64,000 bases of DNA, taken from the NCBI GenBank assembly GCA_904066235.2, contig CAJFCV020000003.1, forward strand, positions 9,362,001 to 9,426,000, written 5' to 3'. Made by a program: the position numbers and the translations under genes. The stretch is from Bursaphelenchus xylophilus. Taxonomy: Eukaryota > Nematoda > Chromadorea > Rhabditida > Aphelenchoididae. The notes beneath the pieces are model-generated. The model was given only the letters and a program-made list of their open reading frames with translations. It made no database searches and was not told the DNA's origin. This document shows, piece by piece, positions 37,801 through 48,754 of this stretch. The stretch's first letter is position 1; each line of letters starts with the position of its first letter.

Positions 37801-40800
37801 ATCGCCTGAGGGCCTTTTTTGAGCATGCTGTTGGTGACCAAATTGATGGCAGTTGGGGGTCCATGCAGGAAGGCGCCATTGAACAAGGCCATGATCGTGT
37901 TGTTGGCCATGACATTCGCTCCGATGCCTAAGGGCGGGTCTTCGTAGGCGCGGCGGATCAGCTCGGCGGTCATGTTACCAAGTGGCGACAGGCTTAGCAA
38001 CCGCATCTGCGGCAATTTCCCCACCAAAAACGGGATATTCAGACTCGTTGTGGAGCTTTGGGAAGTGATCACGGGGATGGAGAGAGGGTCCAGAGAGGCT
38101 AGAGATAGGTCTTTGGATTCGTTTTTGATCGTGTTATCGTAGCTGTGGAAGCCGGCGTAGAGTCCGAACAAGATCAACGACACCAGGATAGGGCCAATAG
38201 TGCGCCATTTGTTGCGTTGGAGGTTGAGGAAGTGTCGGTGGAAGAGGGTGGCTATCTGTTTCAGACAAAGGACCTGGTCTCCACATTGGGTACCTAAAAT
38301 TACATCATCAATAGCTCAATATCTTCAAAATCCAAATCCCAACCTTCTAAATTAACCCGCAATACTTCATAAAGCTTAATAACGACTTGTAACGACTTAC
38401 TTTCAGTCGAAAAAAGTTCGGCAGCATCTTTTTCGATTCCTTCGTTGTCTTCTTGATGTTGCTCTTGGGGATCGGCGATTTCTCCGACTCTGAGGAAGAT
38501 TTGTTCAAGAGTGTTGAAGGACAGTCCAAAGTCTCCAATTTGGAGTTCCTTTTTGCGGCTTTCAAGTTCTTCAAACAAGTTGGCAAAGCTGAAAAAAAAA
38601 CAAATTATTTTTGGTCGGTAGGTCAAATAAATCAATGTTAATCATCATGATGATAAAGTCAAACTAATTTTCTGCTAACGCCAGTGCCTTTGGTAATCAT
38701 TAAGCTATTAAATAAACAACCGAACTTATAAAAATTCGAATGTGTCATCAAGAAATTCACGATATTGTACTAGGCACCTCTAGATATCTAAATCAATTTA
38801 AATCGGCTATTACTCTAAAATCAAGTCAACTCAAGCAAACCAATGTATCCTAAAGCCTTCTCTAGTATCTCCTGTATCTAAAAACTCCAAAACCCTTACT
38901 ATTTCTTTTGATCCACCGGCAATATTACACTAAATTCATGTGGAGTCATGTTGTCCAACTTCGCATCCGGAGTGTGTTTTTTGGCCACTCTTAGAATTCG
39001 TTCAGCCGTAGTTTGAATCGGTTCGACTTTATAGGTCTGATCCACAGTGAACGTCAAGATATATCCCGTTCCAAATCGGTGTTTCAGGAATTCCGAGGAC
39101 CCATTGCAGACCATCCTTCCCTTCACCATGATTCCAATGCGATCGCCGAGGAGATCGGCTTCGTCCATGTAATGAGTTGTCAGCAGGATCGTTCGATGTT
39201 TTTTGGACTTTTCGAGGAGGATTCGGACGTCATTTCGAGCTTCTGGATCCATTCCGGCGGTCGGTTCGTCCAACAAAACCACTCGACTGTCTCCAATGAG
39301 GGCCATCGCCACGCAAAGTTTGCGTTTCATGCCTCCACTAAGGGCTTCAGCGAGCTGAAAATTGCTTCATAATATTCTAAACGCTCCATATTTTATACCA
39401 CACTACAACTCAGACTCCAAAAATCCATGAAATTCCCAAAATTTCAATTTATCTTCTCCTTGCCACACCTACCGTATCCAATTTCGATTTCAGTTGAATT
39501 TGGCCGGTGATTTCGTCAATTTCCGCATCTACCGCATGCGATTTCTCATCCGACTTTAGTTTGGCATAGAATTGAAGATGTTCCTTGACGGTTAACCTTG
39601 GAAAAAGTGGGTTATACTGAGGACAAAATCCGACATTTCTCTGGCAATCATGGAGATTCTCTCTGAGGTCAGCTTTACAAATGTATACCGATCCAGACGA
39701 AAGCTTCGTGGATCCGGAGATGACTGAGAATGTGGTCGACTTTCCTGCGCCGTTGTGGCCAAGAAGGACGGTGATCTGAAAGTACACAGGTAAAAAAACG
39801 ATCTAACAATAAACACGTAAGAAAATCAAAGCATGAGCTACAGTGGCGGACCTGATCCAGTGGCAAAAACCGTACCATTTTGCATCCGAGAAGTATCAAA
39901 AAGACGTAGCAAAATACCTCCCTCTCCAAGTGAAAAAAACTCTGATTTCAAAAGCCCGCCCGCTCTTTTTGTGAGGGCCCTTCAAAACGGAGAATTTTTA
40001 GTTGGGGAGGAAGACATTTTCCTACATTTTTTCATACTTCCGGGATGCAAAATGGTACGTTCTTTGCCACTGGATCAGATTCCTCACTGTAAAGACTTAA
40101 TTTATAGTCTAGACAAAGCATCTTTGCCAAATTTCAAACAAATCCGAACATGCCACTTCGAGAATTTCCCCTTTCATTCTTCCCTATCAAGTACAATATC
40201 CCAATTGATCAAGTTTCACTCAAACCCTTTCAAATCATCTTCCCCTTTCTCACCTGTCCCCTATACGCTCTGAAGCTCAAATCATCCACGGCGCGTTGTC
40301 CAGTTCCCTCCCAAATCTTGCTCATGTGCCTTACATCAATATCGGCCAAATCTTTTCCCATGGCCGAGTCCGTTTCCACATTTTCATTGACTTCATCCGC
40401 ATCTACTTCATCATGTCCATCCGTTAACAACTCATTATGATATTTATATCCGAACAAGAACCATGGATGTCTTCGTGGACTCGAATCCGTGGGACAAACC
40501 GCGTCCAAATACAAGGCCAACAGCAGCATGATCAATATATCGAAGACCAGCATGAGCAAAGCCAGGCCCACAGTGAAGGTGTGGGAGGAATTTGCGAACA
40601 TGTTGGTCCATCCAATGTACGATGTAGTCGTTTCGGACATTCGCATCGCCGAAATTCCCAATTTCAGAGCCGTGAAAACATTCAGTGAGGCCAAAAAACA
40701 TTGGGGAATTTTGATAAGCGACACTGTATACATCATATCGATGACAAAGAAGCCAATCCATCCCACCAGAGCCGCGATTAGGGCAAGGGTGGGCTTTCGG

Positions 40801-42460
40801 ATGAGGGCGGATATTAGGATTCCGAACATGATCGAGGCAATTGCAAACAGAAGGGAGAATACGATGAAAAGTGATGCGCTGACGTACTGAAATGCTCAGA
40901 TATTACTCCATTCTGCTCTCTAAACTTGGAAAAACAATATAAACAAATATAAACTTACGACCAATCCAATGCTGAACGTCCCAGCGCATATTATCATGGT
41001 GATTCCGACTTTCATAGCGCCAATCAAAAAGTGGGATCCATAAAAGGCAACGGAATTTAGACCCATTGCCATCATGAAGGTTTTGATTCCGGCATCTTTT
41101 TCGGCAACAATGTTCTTGACAGTGTGTAATAGGGACATCAAAACCAAGATCATCCAGAGTCCTGGGGTCCGTTTGAGGAACGCGATGATCTGAGAGTTCT
41201 TGAACTCGGCCGTGGGCATTCGCTGGAGATATACTGGGCCTTCAATGTTGGTTCCAAGGAGCTAAAACAGGGAAAAATGCTTGAATATTTGAGAAAAATT
41301 TATATTAAACTAGGCAAAAATATTTCAGCTTTTTGTCTATAAACGATCTCAAAATAATGCATCTCTCTTCTGCCAACTTCTAATATGCAGATTCCCAGAC
41401 CAATTTCGATTTCAACACTTTTTACACCTAAAATTTCAAAAAAAAAAACTAAAACAACATACCTCTAAGAAAGAGCTCTCAATTGCAAACTGAAGACTCA
41501 AAAATCCACTCGACCAGTACTGAGGCTCTCCAGGGATGTAATTGAAGTCAGCTGAGGCACTGTATGGCCCATCTTCGGGCCAGAAATCTTGTAGATACCA
41601 CTTTTGTTCCATTCGCCGAGGGAAGAGTATCCGATATTTCAATTCTTTCGACGATAAATCCAACTTCTCGAAGTGGACGCCACCTAGAATCAAAGGGGAC
41701 ATTAGAAAACATAATTTCATTGGGATTTATAGGGATAGGAGAACACCTAAAAACAAAAACAATATAACTTACCAAGGAATCTTCCGCACATTTTGTCCGA
41801 TGTATCGTTCAGATCTTTTATCAATGTTTTCCTGAGGGCATCAATGTTCTCAAATTGCCGAATTGTAAGTCTCGTCGGGTTTTCTTTGAATCTTTCTTCG
41901 ATCTTCAACATCAATGTGCTGGCTATCGTTGAATCATATCCGCTGAAAGAAAATTTAGACGTCAATAGGCTCAAAATTATTTTTCGAAGGAAGCAAAAGG
42001 TCTATTTTATTAGAAGAAAGTAAACACCGACTAAAACAGGTATTATTTACCTGTATCCAACCAATTTCGGCGATCCACACCATCTCTGGAAGATCCTCGC
42101 AATACTCTTGACCTGCTGCTGGATATCTTGCGAGTTTCCATGAAGATTCACTGGCCCAAAACTCTGACTCTTGTGTATACCTCCGCCACTCTTCTAAACC
42201 AAGAATACATAGAAAAAAACTCAACTTACCGCAACAATGAAGACAATCAATGGTAACAACAACAACCCGGCCAGAATCTCGAAGAAGAACCACAATTTGC
42301 TCCGTGATATGATCAACAATTCCTTTTTGAGCAATATGCCCACTTGTCGTATCAATTGTCCCATATTGTTCTCGGGGATCAACAGCGGGCTTTCCGAATC
42401 GAGGCTCGACGAATTTGAATGGGTCATAACATCGCGGGGACGTCGATTTCTCAACTTCAT
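31876..42460 (-). CDS. ABCA-subfamily full ABC transporter (CED-7/ABT-like), 15 exons
   Basis: Exons in order of transcription: 42460-42230, 42193-42051, 41942-41773, 41683-41463, 41261-40959, 40886-40254, 39775-39473, 39354-38900, 38588-38401, 38293-37483, 37155-36723, 36528-36345, 35886-35343, 33300-33207, 32133-31876. They sum to 4971 bp in one frame: 1656 residues plus stop. Layout is TM1, a large extracellular loop, a TM bundle, NBD1, TM7, a second loop, a TM bundle, then NBD2. NBD1 has Walker [11 protein letters not shown]-loop GFCPQYNP, signature LSGGMKRKL, Walker [13 protein letters not shown] and H-loop [12 protein letters not shown]2 has [41 protein letters not shown] and [10 protein letters not shown]. 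Both sites look catalytically intact. Each half is followed by the ABCA regulatory motif LEQIFLRV or LEQVFLRL. The ATG at 42460 lies 50 residues before TM1, as expected. ABCA proteins move phospholipids across the plasma membrane. Which C. elegans paralogue it matches cannot be decided by eye. Confidence 0.95.
33301..35342. other. Largest ABCA intron (between exons 13 and 14)
   Basis: AT-rich, no coding exon found. Its 5' part in transcript sense (34963-35340) holds the tandem repeat described separately. The intron join restores a typical ABCA sequence ([16 protein letters not shown]) across it. Confidence 0.6.
34963..35340. repeat. Tandem repeat in the ABCA intron that duplicates the exon-13 splice donor
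   Basis: Three copies of a block with CATCCCTAAATTTTTACGTC, ATTCATAAAATTTAACG and TTCTAGAAATCA. The copy ending near 35075 continues through TTTTACCTGCTGTTGAGA, nearly the same as the true exon-13 donor region at 35337-35353. So part of the exon edge was duplicated with the intron. Confidence 0.75.
35990..36290. repeat. Two-copy tandem repeat in ABCA intron 12, period 147 bp
   Basis: CCCTCAAATGACAATTAAAAAC at 36001 recurs with small changes at 36148, followed in both by CCCAGAATTCCAAAAAA and ACCTAAAATAATGTCCCAAA. Confidence 0.75.
39841..40089. mobile_element. MITE family B (CAGTGG-ended, Tc1/mariner-like), 249 bp, in ABCA intron 6
   Basis: Left end CAGTGGCGGACCTGATCCAG and right end (reverse) CAGTGAGGAATCTGATCCAG, with about 60 bp of terminal inverted repeat including CGTACCATTTTGCATCC. 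Both ends are flanked by TA. No coding capacity. It lies between the ABCA exons for TM bundle 1 and NBD1 and does not disturb splice sites. Confidence 0.85.
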
Positions 42461-44174
42461 ATGAGATAAATATGTTGTTCACAACCAGCAACACGTTGTA
42501 AAATGCTTTACCGCCGCAAAATGACCAAAAATTATATTATACTAGACGAGCTAGTATAAGATGGCCGAAAAATGATAGCAAAATAGACGCAGAATATTTC
42601 CCAAATATTAAACAGATAGTTTAGCAAGCAATAGCCTCAATTTCAGCTGTTCCGAATAGATTAGAGCAGTATGACCTTGTTATAAACAAAAGGTCCGGCG
42701 AAAAGTGTTTTTTGATAAAAAAAAATGAGGGAAAACAACGATTTTTTCGCCACTGCTCTTTTTGGAGTGTGAATCAGCTGAGGCGGTGTGGGTATCGATG
42801 CATAAAACTGCTTTTTACAATCGAATTAAATTCGCGTTCACTAAATTTAGATTGTTTTAGGTACAAAACATCAATTTCTTGTTATTGCTAACGACAGTCT
42901 GCTTGGAACAGACAATAAATCATATAAACAGTAAGTTTGAGCAATAATAAAACGATTATTCATGAAATTACTCACGGATAAACGCTTTTTACTACCTAAA
43001 ATCCAGATGGCTCATGGTGAATATAAAGTTTACGATTTTTAATCCGATAAAGGTCCGAACTAAAGAGTTGGATTCCGCAAAACCCCTTGAATGGTCCTGT
43101 TTACGGGCAATTATAACAGTATGAGTCACAAAAATCGGGCAGCAACTCTCTTTCACCACCAATTTTCTTCCTGAAAATCTATGGAAACGATCTTATGAAC
43201 CCCAAAAAACAGCGGGGGAATGCCGAAAAAAGACGAACGCTGCGCGAAACCCGTCGACTTTTGGATTCAGGAGGCAGGCTTCCGATTTATCAAAGAATCC
43301 ACCCGCAATTCAAGGTCGCAACCTAGAAAATCCCAGTAAAACGGAGATCGCACCTCTAAAAAAATAAAAATTAGAGGAAATTTATGTCCAAACGAGCTGA
43401 ATCTGAATGTGTGGAGTTCGGAATCCGCTCTCCAGAAGTATTCGAATAAAAAGAATCCGATTTCGAGGCGAAAAACAAGAAAACACCAAGAATATTTGCG
43501 CTCTCTTCGGACTTCGCGTCTGTCGTCTCCGTTCCCTCGCGCTCTGTCGTCCAATTTCTCCTTATATTCCCGGTTTTTTTGTTGCGCACTTTGCTTCTCT
43601 GCCGAGCCCTCCCGTTTTTGCAGAGAGCTTTTCAAAGGATACGGAACAATCGCTCTGAACACTCCTATAACACGCGCTCTATCACTTCTTTTCCCTTTGT
43701 TTCCTGTGTTCCCTACTCACTCTGACACTCTCATGTTTCCAAAACTCACTCCTTTTCTCTGGTTTGTTGGCCTTTCTCGCTTCGTCTCTCAAATTTTTGC
43801 GTTATTTTTCGGACCTCCTCGGTTTCCCTCATAAACCCACGTTATCTCGAGCAATTGGCTTTGGAAATAAGCTAGAATAAACATCGGAAAGCCGGTCAGT
43901 GTCCGAAATTGACCGGCCTTTAGTCCAGAACTCGTTTACAGACCACACAAGGGGATGTCGGACATGCACATCAGCCATGAATAACAAAGAATTGGAAACA
44001 GCCGTCATCCAATCCTGTCCTCTGGCTGTAATGACCTAATTTTACTGTTTATGGCCTCGTAAATATTGAGAAGGCTCCCGTGGGAAAACATGGTGAATAT
44101 TGGTTTAATGAAGAGGAATGGTGTTGCGAAAGTAGTGTAAAGTAAGATTTATTGAACTAAGATGCAGTCAAGGG
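42461..44174. other. Region between the ABCA start and the TTR-like gene; likely ABCA promoter
   Basis: No gene supported. 43430-43660 is rich in TCTC/GAGA words and CG (TCGCGCTCTGTCGTCC), with TATA-like TTATATTCCC at 43562, and is the best promoter candidate. Open frames of 131-141 codons on both strands overlap each other here, have no recognisable domain and are rejected. Confidence 0.4.
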
Positions 44175-45068
44175 TTAATGAAGGCAATCTCGCTCTTCTC
44201 CCGGGAATTTCCCTGCGAGTTCGATTGTTCCGGCTTCGTAGAATTTCTTGGGACGAGGACCAGTGTTGACATACGCATCCGGAATAAAGATGGTCATCTT
44301 GCGTTGGCAGGGCTACAAATTGTAAACTTAAGATAAAATCCCAGCATATGAGTCTTCTAGAGTTCCAAAAAATCATTCGCTATGATGATGGCCCGTTACA
44401 GAGGCTTACTGTAGCTAAAACTCATTGGAGACCTCTAAAATCATCATTTTTTAATCTTTTTGTCAAAAAATTTTGTACGCGTATATTTCAACGAAAAAAT
44501 CGGTTCGCCATTAGGCTGGACAGCCTGTTCTACGATATAAATGCCATTACACCACCTAAAGAACTTTCGGATTTTGCAAAAATCATCAAAATATACACCA
44601 TGTCACTTACACGGATCCCATCTTCACAGTCATGATAGATGTTGATTTTAGGGTCGATGGTGGTAATCTCACTCGTAGATCCACTCAGTGAGAATTCTCC
44701 TCTCTCATTAGTCTTAGTATCGTCCAAAAGATCATCGGCGTCGATACCTACAAGTAGTTTTATATTACACTTGAACAAAAGATGGTCATGAGTAAGATGC
44801 TTGATTTTTGATAAGAAGATCAGATAAAAATTGCTTCAAATTGATGCTAAGACAGCAGGAGAGCATGAAAAAGATAACAGTGGCAATATTTTTGCCCAAA
44901 TGGTTTACCTCTGTCGTCATCGAAGAGCTTTACTCTGACTCCAGCCAAAGGTTTTCCGTTACAAGTCAGCACTCCTTTGGCCCCGCTGCTCTGCTCTCGT
45001 CCCAACGAAATACAACTACATTGATACAAAATAGAGACAGCAATAAGAATACGTAACAAGTTCCTCAT
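44175..45068 (-). CDS. Transthyretin-like (TTR) family secreted protein, 3 exons
   Basis: Exons 45068-44909, 44747-44611 and 44312-44175 join in frame to give 144 residues. The start is the ATG at 45068; the upstream in-frame TTG is ignored. Residues 1-22 (MRNLLRILIAVSILYQCSC) form a signal peptide. The mature part has the nematode TTR-like fold: GVLTCNGKPLAGVRVKLFDD, then DLLDDTKTNERGEFSLSGS, NIYHDCEDG, PCQRKMTIFIP, and the closing GTIELAGKFPGEERDC. The conserved Cys residues after VLT, in HDC, before QRK and in RDC are all present, which suggests two disulfides. Members are extracellular; C. elegans TTR-52 bridges phosphatidylserine to engulfment receptors, while most paralogues have no known role. 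The gene lies 1.7 kb upstream of the ABCA gene on the same strand, probably too far for one operon. Confidence 0.93.
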
Positions 45069-46061
45069 TTTTACCAAAAATCAAAGTCGAAATAGAGTAA
45101 TCAAGAAGCGGGAAAATAAGTTTTTCTCGCTGTAAAGTTGTTATTTTCCTGATCTATCAATATTTCGGCTGGGTTCTTCAAAACTCAGCGAATTGAAATT
45201 TATACGCTCTACCTCGAGGTCAGATTATAAGTCATTGTGCTGGCGATGAATGCAAAAAATAATTGAATGTTTGTGGATTTAAGGTAAAACGGTGACTCAA
45301 ACTTTTTGAACGCTCAGTTGGAAATTTGAAGGTGAAAGCGCATGATAATACGACTTCAAGTGTTCCAGATGACTCAATTATTTTGTGGAAATATTGAGCT
45401 TGAAGAAAGTTCGTTTTGACAGGGACATAATGCATATTTTTCTGATGATTTTATATTTTACTCTGGTTGGCAAGTGTAATATGCAAAAAATGTAAAGAAA
45501 TAATATTAAAAAGCAAAAGTAAGTGAAAATCAGGTGCTTCGTATAATCAACAACATCTTTTACAAAGTTTTGTTGTAAAAACATTACAGTTTAAATCTCA
45601 ATCCGCGTCCCGCAGCGAAATCGTTCAGCTTGCAACAGAACGCCAAAATAGCAAAAAGAATGCTCCAAAAAAATGGAAGAAATTTTCGAGTCCAAGCCGT
45701 AAACCCATTCACTGCCTTTTTTCTACCGTTTCCTGCGCTTTTTCCACTGTATTTCTCACCATATTACTTTAAATACCAAAAGATAATATCTCCTTGAATA
45801 AATTTGCTGTTTTTAAGGTTTTTAACGAGGGGAAATGCTAAAATAAAGTCGGGATTTTTGGGTACGTTCGTTCTATACTGTAAGGAGAGAGATAAACCGC
45901 TTTGGTTTGAAAAAAATCCGCATAAAATTACATTGAGTTTGATAAGGTATTATCTAAAATAATATTATGCACTTTCACCTGTTAGGAATTGATTTCTTTC
46001 AATGTTTTTATCTGTTTACATTTGCTCTGATACCTAAAAAAACACACTTGTTTACTTTCAG
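45069..46061. other. Divergent intergenic region (TTR-like minus, MYND plus)
   Basis: AT-rich, about 1 kb, presumably holding promoters for both genes. No clear promoter element or other gene seen. Confidence 0.4.
46052..46061 (+). promoter_or_regulatory. Candidate trans-splice (SL) acceptor of the MYND gene
   Basis: A pyrimidine-rich stretch ends in TTTCAG at 46061, leaving a 12-base leader before the ATG at 46074. No matching donor or coding frame was found just upstream. In nematodes this arrangement is typical of spliced-leader addition, though a 5'-UTR cis-intron is also possible. Confidence 0.45.
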
Positions 46062-46073
46062 TTCAACTTCAAA

Positions 46074-46806
46074 ATGGCCGACGACCAAATGCACGACAAC
46101 ATGCATGACCACTTGCAAGGATTGGACATGGATTCAGGAAGTATCCCACCGCAGATGCCCCAACAGAACGACGATTGGTATATGGATGAGAGGATCAAAC
46201 GGTTGCTGCTCGATTTACAAAGACATTGGTTGTTAGATTATCAGGCTAGTCGGGAAAAGGCGTTGATCGAGTTGACTGAGAAGGTAAGCAGATTTTTGTA
46301 TATTTTTCTCTTGTTTTAGGACAAGGATAACATTCATGAAGATTACTTGTACATATTAAGTGCCGTCAACCATATATTTTTTCAGCTGCATGCGGAGTTC
46401 TTGGCGGATCAACAGAAAATCCGGACAGACCTTTTAACGCAATTCAAAGAAGAACTTGACCAGACCAGGTAAGTCAATTTTATTTATCAGTATTCTTTGG
46501 CGTTTAGGTACCAAAATCGCTGTCTTTAACAGAAAATCTGCTAGTAATTGAAATAATTATACGTCATCTTTCAGAAACGACCTTGAGGCTCGATTCAAAG
46601 AGAATTTACAAACCGAAATCAACAAAGTCACCGAGAGACATCGACGGGAAGTTGCGTCGATCAAGAAAAAGCAGTGGTGTTGGCAATGTGAAGCCGAAGC
46701 CATTTACCACTGCTGCTGGAATACCGCGTACTGCTCCACGGAATGCCAGCAAAGGCATTGGCCCACTCATCGGCGATTCTGTCGTCGAAGACGGGCGAAT
46801 AACTAA
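46074..46806 (+). CDS. MYND zinc-finger protein, BS69/ZMYND11-type (BRA-1/BRA-2-like), 3 exons
   Basis: Exons 46074-46283, 46386-46468 and 46575-46806 give 174 residues. Residues 1-36 are acidic, Met/His/Gln-rich and disordered ([20 protein letters not shown]). Residues 38-130 are a charged coiled coil ([20 protein letters not shown], then [14 protein letters not shown] repeats). Residues about 134-170 are the MYND finger: [20 protein letters not shown] followed by [16 protein letters not shown], with the Cys/His ligands in place. The KKQWC and YHCCWNT words are those of vertebrate BS69/ZMYND11 and ZMYND8. Unlike those, there is no PHD, bromo or PWWP domain, which matches the short BRAM1/BRA-1/BRA-2 form that binds BMP receptor tails and PxLxP peptides. 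A TTTCAG acceptor ends 12 bases before the ATG (see the site at 46052-46061). The MYND class is firm; BMP-pathway function is inferred from homology. Confidence 0.9.
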
Positions 46807-47280
46807 ACCTTTTTCATATTTTCTTGTTGATTCTTTCCTTGTATGTACAATGTAATCGGATTCCGGACTTCTTTTCTCTAATTTAACTTTTTTTTTGATC
46901 CTCAAGTGATGCTGATGGACAGTTTTCAACATAATGGTCTTGTTGATGACGTTTTTCCGGCATGAATTTACAATAGATTGTGTCAATGTAATTTTAGACC
47001 AGACACTTCAAGAAATTCTTTCCATTTCTCAATTTTCCTGAAATCTATTTGGTCGGCGTTATGTTCAGATAATAAACCGTGGTTTTGGATACATTTTGAC
47101 GGGTTTATTTACGATCTGTAGCTGGTTTTCGAGGTCGATATTATCCATGGTTTTTATTGATGGGAGGGATGATTTCTTTGGATTAAAAAAATAGTTTTTA
47201 GTCAAGTTGGAAGTGTAATTTGTTCTAGGTTATATGAACAGGTCTAAAACTATCTGAGAAAGCCGTTTTTGACGTTTTCA
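46807..47280. other. Intergenic region downstream of the MYND gene
   Basis: AATAAA lies at 47071-47076, a possible polyadenylation signal. Nothing else supported. Confidence 0.35.
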
Positions 47281-47986
47281 ATGTTCAATCGTGTCAACGA
47301 CGGCCAACGGAAAGTTCTCTGCGTTCTCGATGATTTTTCGAACACAAATCAAAAGATTCATTGCGAGAAGATCATCTCAACTGCCTTGGAATTGGTCGAT
47401 GCGGGATCAGAGTTTATGTGGATTCGGGAATCTATGCCAGAGTTTACATTCACCTTGGATGAACACTTCTTTGCTCCGGCCTATGAGAATATAAGGGTAG
47501 CTGTTGGTAAAGATGATGAGATTACTGGATTGCTGGAAGGGTTACTGACGAATGAACGGTTCGGATATCTCTTCGAGGACAGGGCAGTGGTTAGATATGT
47601 TCTGGTAAGTATTTTACGCACATTTCATTGGACTCTAGGGATTCGAATACCAGCTGATGGTCTAGTATAATATAATCTCAAATTTTCAATAAGACAAACA
47701 GTGAAACAGGCGGTAACATGCAGCTTAGAGACTCAACACGGCTATTGGATTAAATAAATAAAAGATTCCTTTCCAGCTTGACCTATCAACGAGATCCAGC
47801 CCTCTTTCACCATCTCTGACGTCAAGTATAATATCATTGTTGGTTGAAAGTGCCGATAATATTCAAGTCTACAGAGAAACGGACAATATACAAGTAATCG
47901 CCTTACTTCCAGACTCATGGGAAACTGTCAGAGCAATGTCTCGGCATCCGGTTGTTGTTCAACATGGTCTACATGAAGATGAGTGA
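47281..47986 (+). CDS. Unrecognised protein, exon 1 likely, 3' structure uncertain
   Basis: Exon 1 (47281-47604) opens with ATG and encodes 108 residues (MFNRVNDGQRKVLCVLDDF...DRAVVRYVL), ending in phase 0 at a CTG-GTAAGT donor. The simplest continuation is 47777-47986 after a CCTTTCCAG acceptor, giving 177 residues ending HGLHEDE. A second possibility is an acceptor at 47912 in another frame, reading HGKLSEQCLGIRLLFNMVYM and leading to a perfect AG-GTAAGTG donor at 48008 and an exon at 48269-48381. The two cannot both be right. The first exon is soluble and mixed alpha/beta in character, without signal peptide or membrane segment. I do not recognise the family. Orientation matches the flanking genes, so it may share a polycistronic unit with them. 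Confidence 0.45.
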
Positions 47987-48268
47987 ATATCTGACTAATT
48001 ATAGAGGTAAGTGTGGGTATATTGACGCAAATGAGAGATGATATTGCCCTTGACCTTACCACACAGCCGGAAGCCGGACCGGTCTCGACCTCGCTTTCTT
48101 TGGCGAGATTAGAACAGTTTTGGCATTTCGTCAAAAAAAGTAGGCGAAGTGTCAAAAATTCATCGATTTGGGCCATAAATTTGGCCAATTGTTTTTCTTT
48201 TCCCTCTTTCTGAACAAAGAACACTCTTCGACGCTTGTCGTTGTAATAACTACTTGTTTTTTTTTCAG

Positions 48269-48381
48269 GAGCCCCGAAGACCAACTGTTTTGCTATTTCT
48301 CTAATGATCTCTTTTCCGAGCCCGCTCTCTCGCTGAAGCCGATCGGAAGAAGAATATTCCGTTCGCTCATACCTGTTCCAA
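48269..48381 (+). other. Well-bounded exon of uncertain ownership
   Basis: A long T-run and TTTTTCAG precede 48269, and A-GTGAGT follows 48381, so splicing of this 113-base segment is likely. It could be the 3' exon of the gene at 47281 or a 5' exon of the gene at 48755. Joined to the segment after the 48690 acceptor it has an open frame (ADRKKNIPFAHTC, then CPECQQESYFKLQYYQF) running into the ATG at 48755, but with in-frame stops at its own 5' part and no ATG. Confidence 0.5.
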
Positions 48382-48754
48382 GTGAGTTTTTCGCTTTGTG
48401 TGCCCAAGTTTAGGTAATTTAACACTTGTTTGGCGATCGCGTATCAATTGTTGTATTGTGATAGGTGTTTTTTGCGAATTTCTTTTTTCTGCTTGAATTT
48501 TTATAATGGTTTATGGTTTGAACGCATCGGGAACAAACTAAAATTGTTTTTTACAACAAGAAATATTTCATAAACGTTGGGTAATAGTATGAAAACATAG
48601 ATTTTTTTTGCAAAACAAGCTTAGATATCGAGTTTTTTGTGTTCCTCAAAGAATTCTCTAAAATTTGGGTAATAAATTTTGATATTTCAGCTTACAATGT
48701 CCTGAGTGTCAACAAGAATCATATTTCAAGCTTCAGTATTATCAATTCTCAGCG

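Noticed and set aside
43267..43834. Overlapping 131- and 141-codon frames on opposite strands
   Set aside because: Compositionally biased (Arg/Glu/Ser one way, Ser/Phe/Arg the other), no domain; better explained as a promoter-like region.
45066..45077. TTR-like start at the TTG at 45077
   Set aside because: TTG starts are not expected for nematode nuclear genes; the ATG at 45068 gives a normal signal peptide.
47928..48425. 165-codon open frame on the minus strand
   Set aside because: It lies opposite strong plus-strand splice signals and exons, has no recognisable domain, and its translation has no consistent secondary-structure pattern.
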